From Chloroflexota bacterium (lineage in GTDB: Bacteria > Chloroflexota > Limnocylindria > QHBO01): a stretch of 6,255 nt of DNA. Within the stretch, counting starts at the first letter, position 1. Each line of letters opens with the position of its first letter. The notes under the pieces were generated by a model that saw only the letters and a program-made list of their open reading frames with translations, did no database searches and was not told the DNA's origin. Made by a program: the position numbers and the translations under genes. The DNA is taken from positions 1-6,255 of the forward strand of contig VBJP01000123.1 in assembly GCA_005880165.1 (NCBI GenBank), in the 5' to 3' direction. Positions 5,108 through 6,255 of this stretch are shown here, in pieces.

Positions 5108-6255
5108 TGGCGCGCAGGCGTGGCATCGCTCCGCGGGAGCCCAGCGTGAGAGGACCCTCGGACCGCGTCGTTGCGGGCGCCTTCGCAGACCGGTTGAGCC
5201 CGGATTCACGCTCGCGGCTGGCCAGGCTGCGCCGCCGCCTCTGGCTGCAACGTGCGCTGCGTGCCGCCGTCCTCGCGATCGCCGCCGCTGCTCTGGCCGT
5301 CGTCGCGGTGCAGGTCGCTTCGCGACTCGTGGCCATCGAGACCGCAGGGTGGCTCATGGCCGGGGTGATCGGCCTCGTCATGGCGGGCTGGCTGGTGACT
5401 GTCGCCCGCCTCCGCCCATCTCTTGCGCAGGCGGCGCGGCACGCAGACGGGGACCTAGGGCTCCGCGAGCGCCTCGGGACGGCGGTCGAGCTGGCCATCG
5501 AACCGATCCCGGAGGACGCCTCCGCCGCGGAGCTGGCTGACCGGCAGCTGTCGGACACCCGGGCCCGTCTGGGCGCCGCCGAAGTAGCTGCCGCGTTTCG
5601 GCCCAGGATCTCCCGACGCCCTGCGCTGGCGACGGGTGCGGCCCTTGGGCTGGTGCTCCTCCTTGCCATCTGGCCCAACCCACAAGACGACGTGCTCCTC
5701 GACCGCCAGGCGACCCGCGACGCGAGCAACGCCGTGGCGCAGAAGATCGAAAAGGTTGCGGACCAGACGCGCAAGGAGAACGCCGGCACACGTGATCCGC
5801 GCCGCGACAAGCTGGAGGAGCAGCTTCGGCAGCTTGCCAAGCAGCTCCGCGAATCCGGTGACAACCGGCAGGAGACGCTGGCGAAGATTGGATCCGTCCA
5901 GGAGCAGCTGGCCCAGCTGAGCGATCCGAACGCAGCTTCCAAGGACGCCGGGCTGACGAACCTGGCGAGGGACATCTCGCGGGCGGCGACTGGCCAGCCC
6001 AAGGCGAACGAGTCGGGGGATCCCGAGCAGGCCGCCCGCGATCTCGAGCAGCTCAAGCAGCAGGCGACCGACAACCCAGCACAGGCCGCCAGCCGCGCCG
6101 ATGCGCTCGAGCAGACGGCCCGCGCGGCTGGGACGTCGCATCCCGAGCTGGCCCAGAAGCTCCAGGCCGCCGCCGATGCGCTGCGCAAGGCGCCCAAGAC
6201 GGGCAGCGAGCAGGATCGGCGTGCGGCAGCCGACGCGCTGCAACGGGCCGCGGAC
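5107..6255 (+). CDS. Membrane-anchored coiled-coil protein, DUF4175-like (partial, runs off the right edge)
   Basis: From the ATG at 5107 the frame stays open for 383 codons to the window end, so the C-terminus is missing. A basic N-terminal segment (RLARLRRRLWLQR, 37-49) precedes helix 1 (about 50-70) and helix 2 (about 80-100). A cytoplasmic stretch follows, containing ARHADGDLGLRERLGTAVEL (110-129), then helix 3 (about 173-189). The remainder from about 200 is predicted extracytoplasmic and almost purely helical. A heptad-like segment at 234-249 has Leu at 236, 240, 243 and 247, followed by 258-271. An Ala/Gln/Asp/Arg-rich region then repeats ADAL at 331-334, 356-359 and 375-378. The three-helix N-terminus with a D-x-x-L-G-L-x-E-R-L type motif and long Gln-rich helices recalls DUF4175-type proteins, often found near MoxR/DUF58/ABC genes. 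That family call is from memory of the pattern and is moderate. The 1-base overlap ties it to the ABC operon, and a role as the partner or structural element of the exporter is inferred. Confidence 0.85.
   Translation, partial: MARRRGIAPREPSVRGPSDRVVAGAFADRLSPDSRSRLARLRRRLWLQRALRAAVLAIAAAALAVVAVQVASRLVAIETAGWLMAGVIGLVMAGWLVTVARLRPSLAQAARHADGDLGLRERLGTAVELAIEPIPEDASAAELADRQLSDTRARLGAAEVAAAFRPRISRRPALATGAALGLVLLLAIWPNPQDDVLLDRQATRDASNAVAQKIEKVADQTRKENAGTRDPRRDKLEEQLRQLAKQLRESGDNRQETLAKIGSVQEQLAQLSDPNAASKDAGLTNLARDISRAATGQPKANESGDPEQAARDLEQLKQQATDNPAQAASRADALEQTARAAGTSHPELAQKLQAAADALRKAPKTGSEQDRRAAADALQRAAD

Noticed and set aside
4905..6197. 430-codon minus-strand open frame opposite the coiled-coil gene
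   Set aside because: It is a Ser/Arg/Ala/Cys-rich antisense shadow with no domain pattern. The plus-strand frame from 5107 has convincing membrane helices, heptads and operon coupling.
1..6255. CRISPR array, tRNA/rRNA, insertion sequence or rho-independent terminator
   Set aside because: No regularly spaced repeats, no recognisable tRNA or rRNA segments, no transposase motifs, and no GC hairpin followed by a T-run were seen on either strand.

Overview
The window is GC-rich bacterial chromosome with strong G/C preference at third codon positions and no mobile-element, phage or RNA-gene signature. Short overlaps join the genes, and the proteins are rich in Ala, Arg, Gly and Pro. This style fits Chloroflexota or another high-GC soil/water lineage (Actinomycetota, Planctomycetota-like). 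The taxon cannot be fixed from this sequence, so the assignment is a weak inference.

Layout: (1) positions 1-153, minus strand, hold the first 51 codons of a small-looking membrane protein that leaves the window. (2) 154-297 is a divergent intergenic region with a symmetric CTATAG element that could act as a -10 box for both directions. (3) 298-2841, plus strand, encodes a large envelope protein with three membrane helices, beta-rich extracytoplasmic domains and a glutamine-amidotransferase-like domain, but no cysteine. (4) 2838-3824 is an ABC-2 type ATPase. (5) 3821-5107 is its multi-pass ABC-2 permease, with a large extracytoplasmic loop carrying two cysteine pairs. (6) 5107 to the right edge is the start of a three-helix membrane protein with a long Ala/Gln/Glu/Arg-rich helical (coiled-coil) region predicted outside the membrane. 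It resembles DUF4175-type proteins and has no stop in the window.

Genes 3-6 overlap by 4, 4 and 1 bases and are very likely one translationally coupled operon. Their products fit one envelope machine: an ATPase and permease as an exporter or mechanotransmission core, a large accessory ectodomain protein, and a coiled-coil membrane partner. The ATPase + permease + amidotransferase-like accessory set parallels the GldA/GldF/GldG arrangement of Bacteroidota, without implying the same job. Substrate and function are unknown. The most unusual points are the cysteine-free amidotransferase-like fold, an Asp in place of the Q-loop Gln in the ATPase, the cysteine-paired permease loop and the coiled-coil fourth member.
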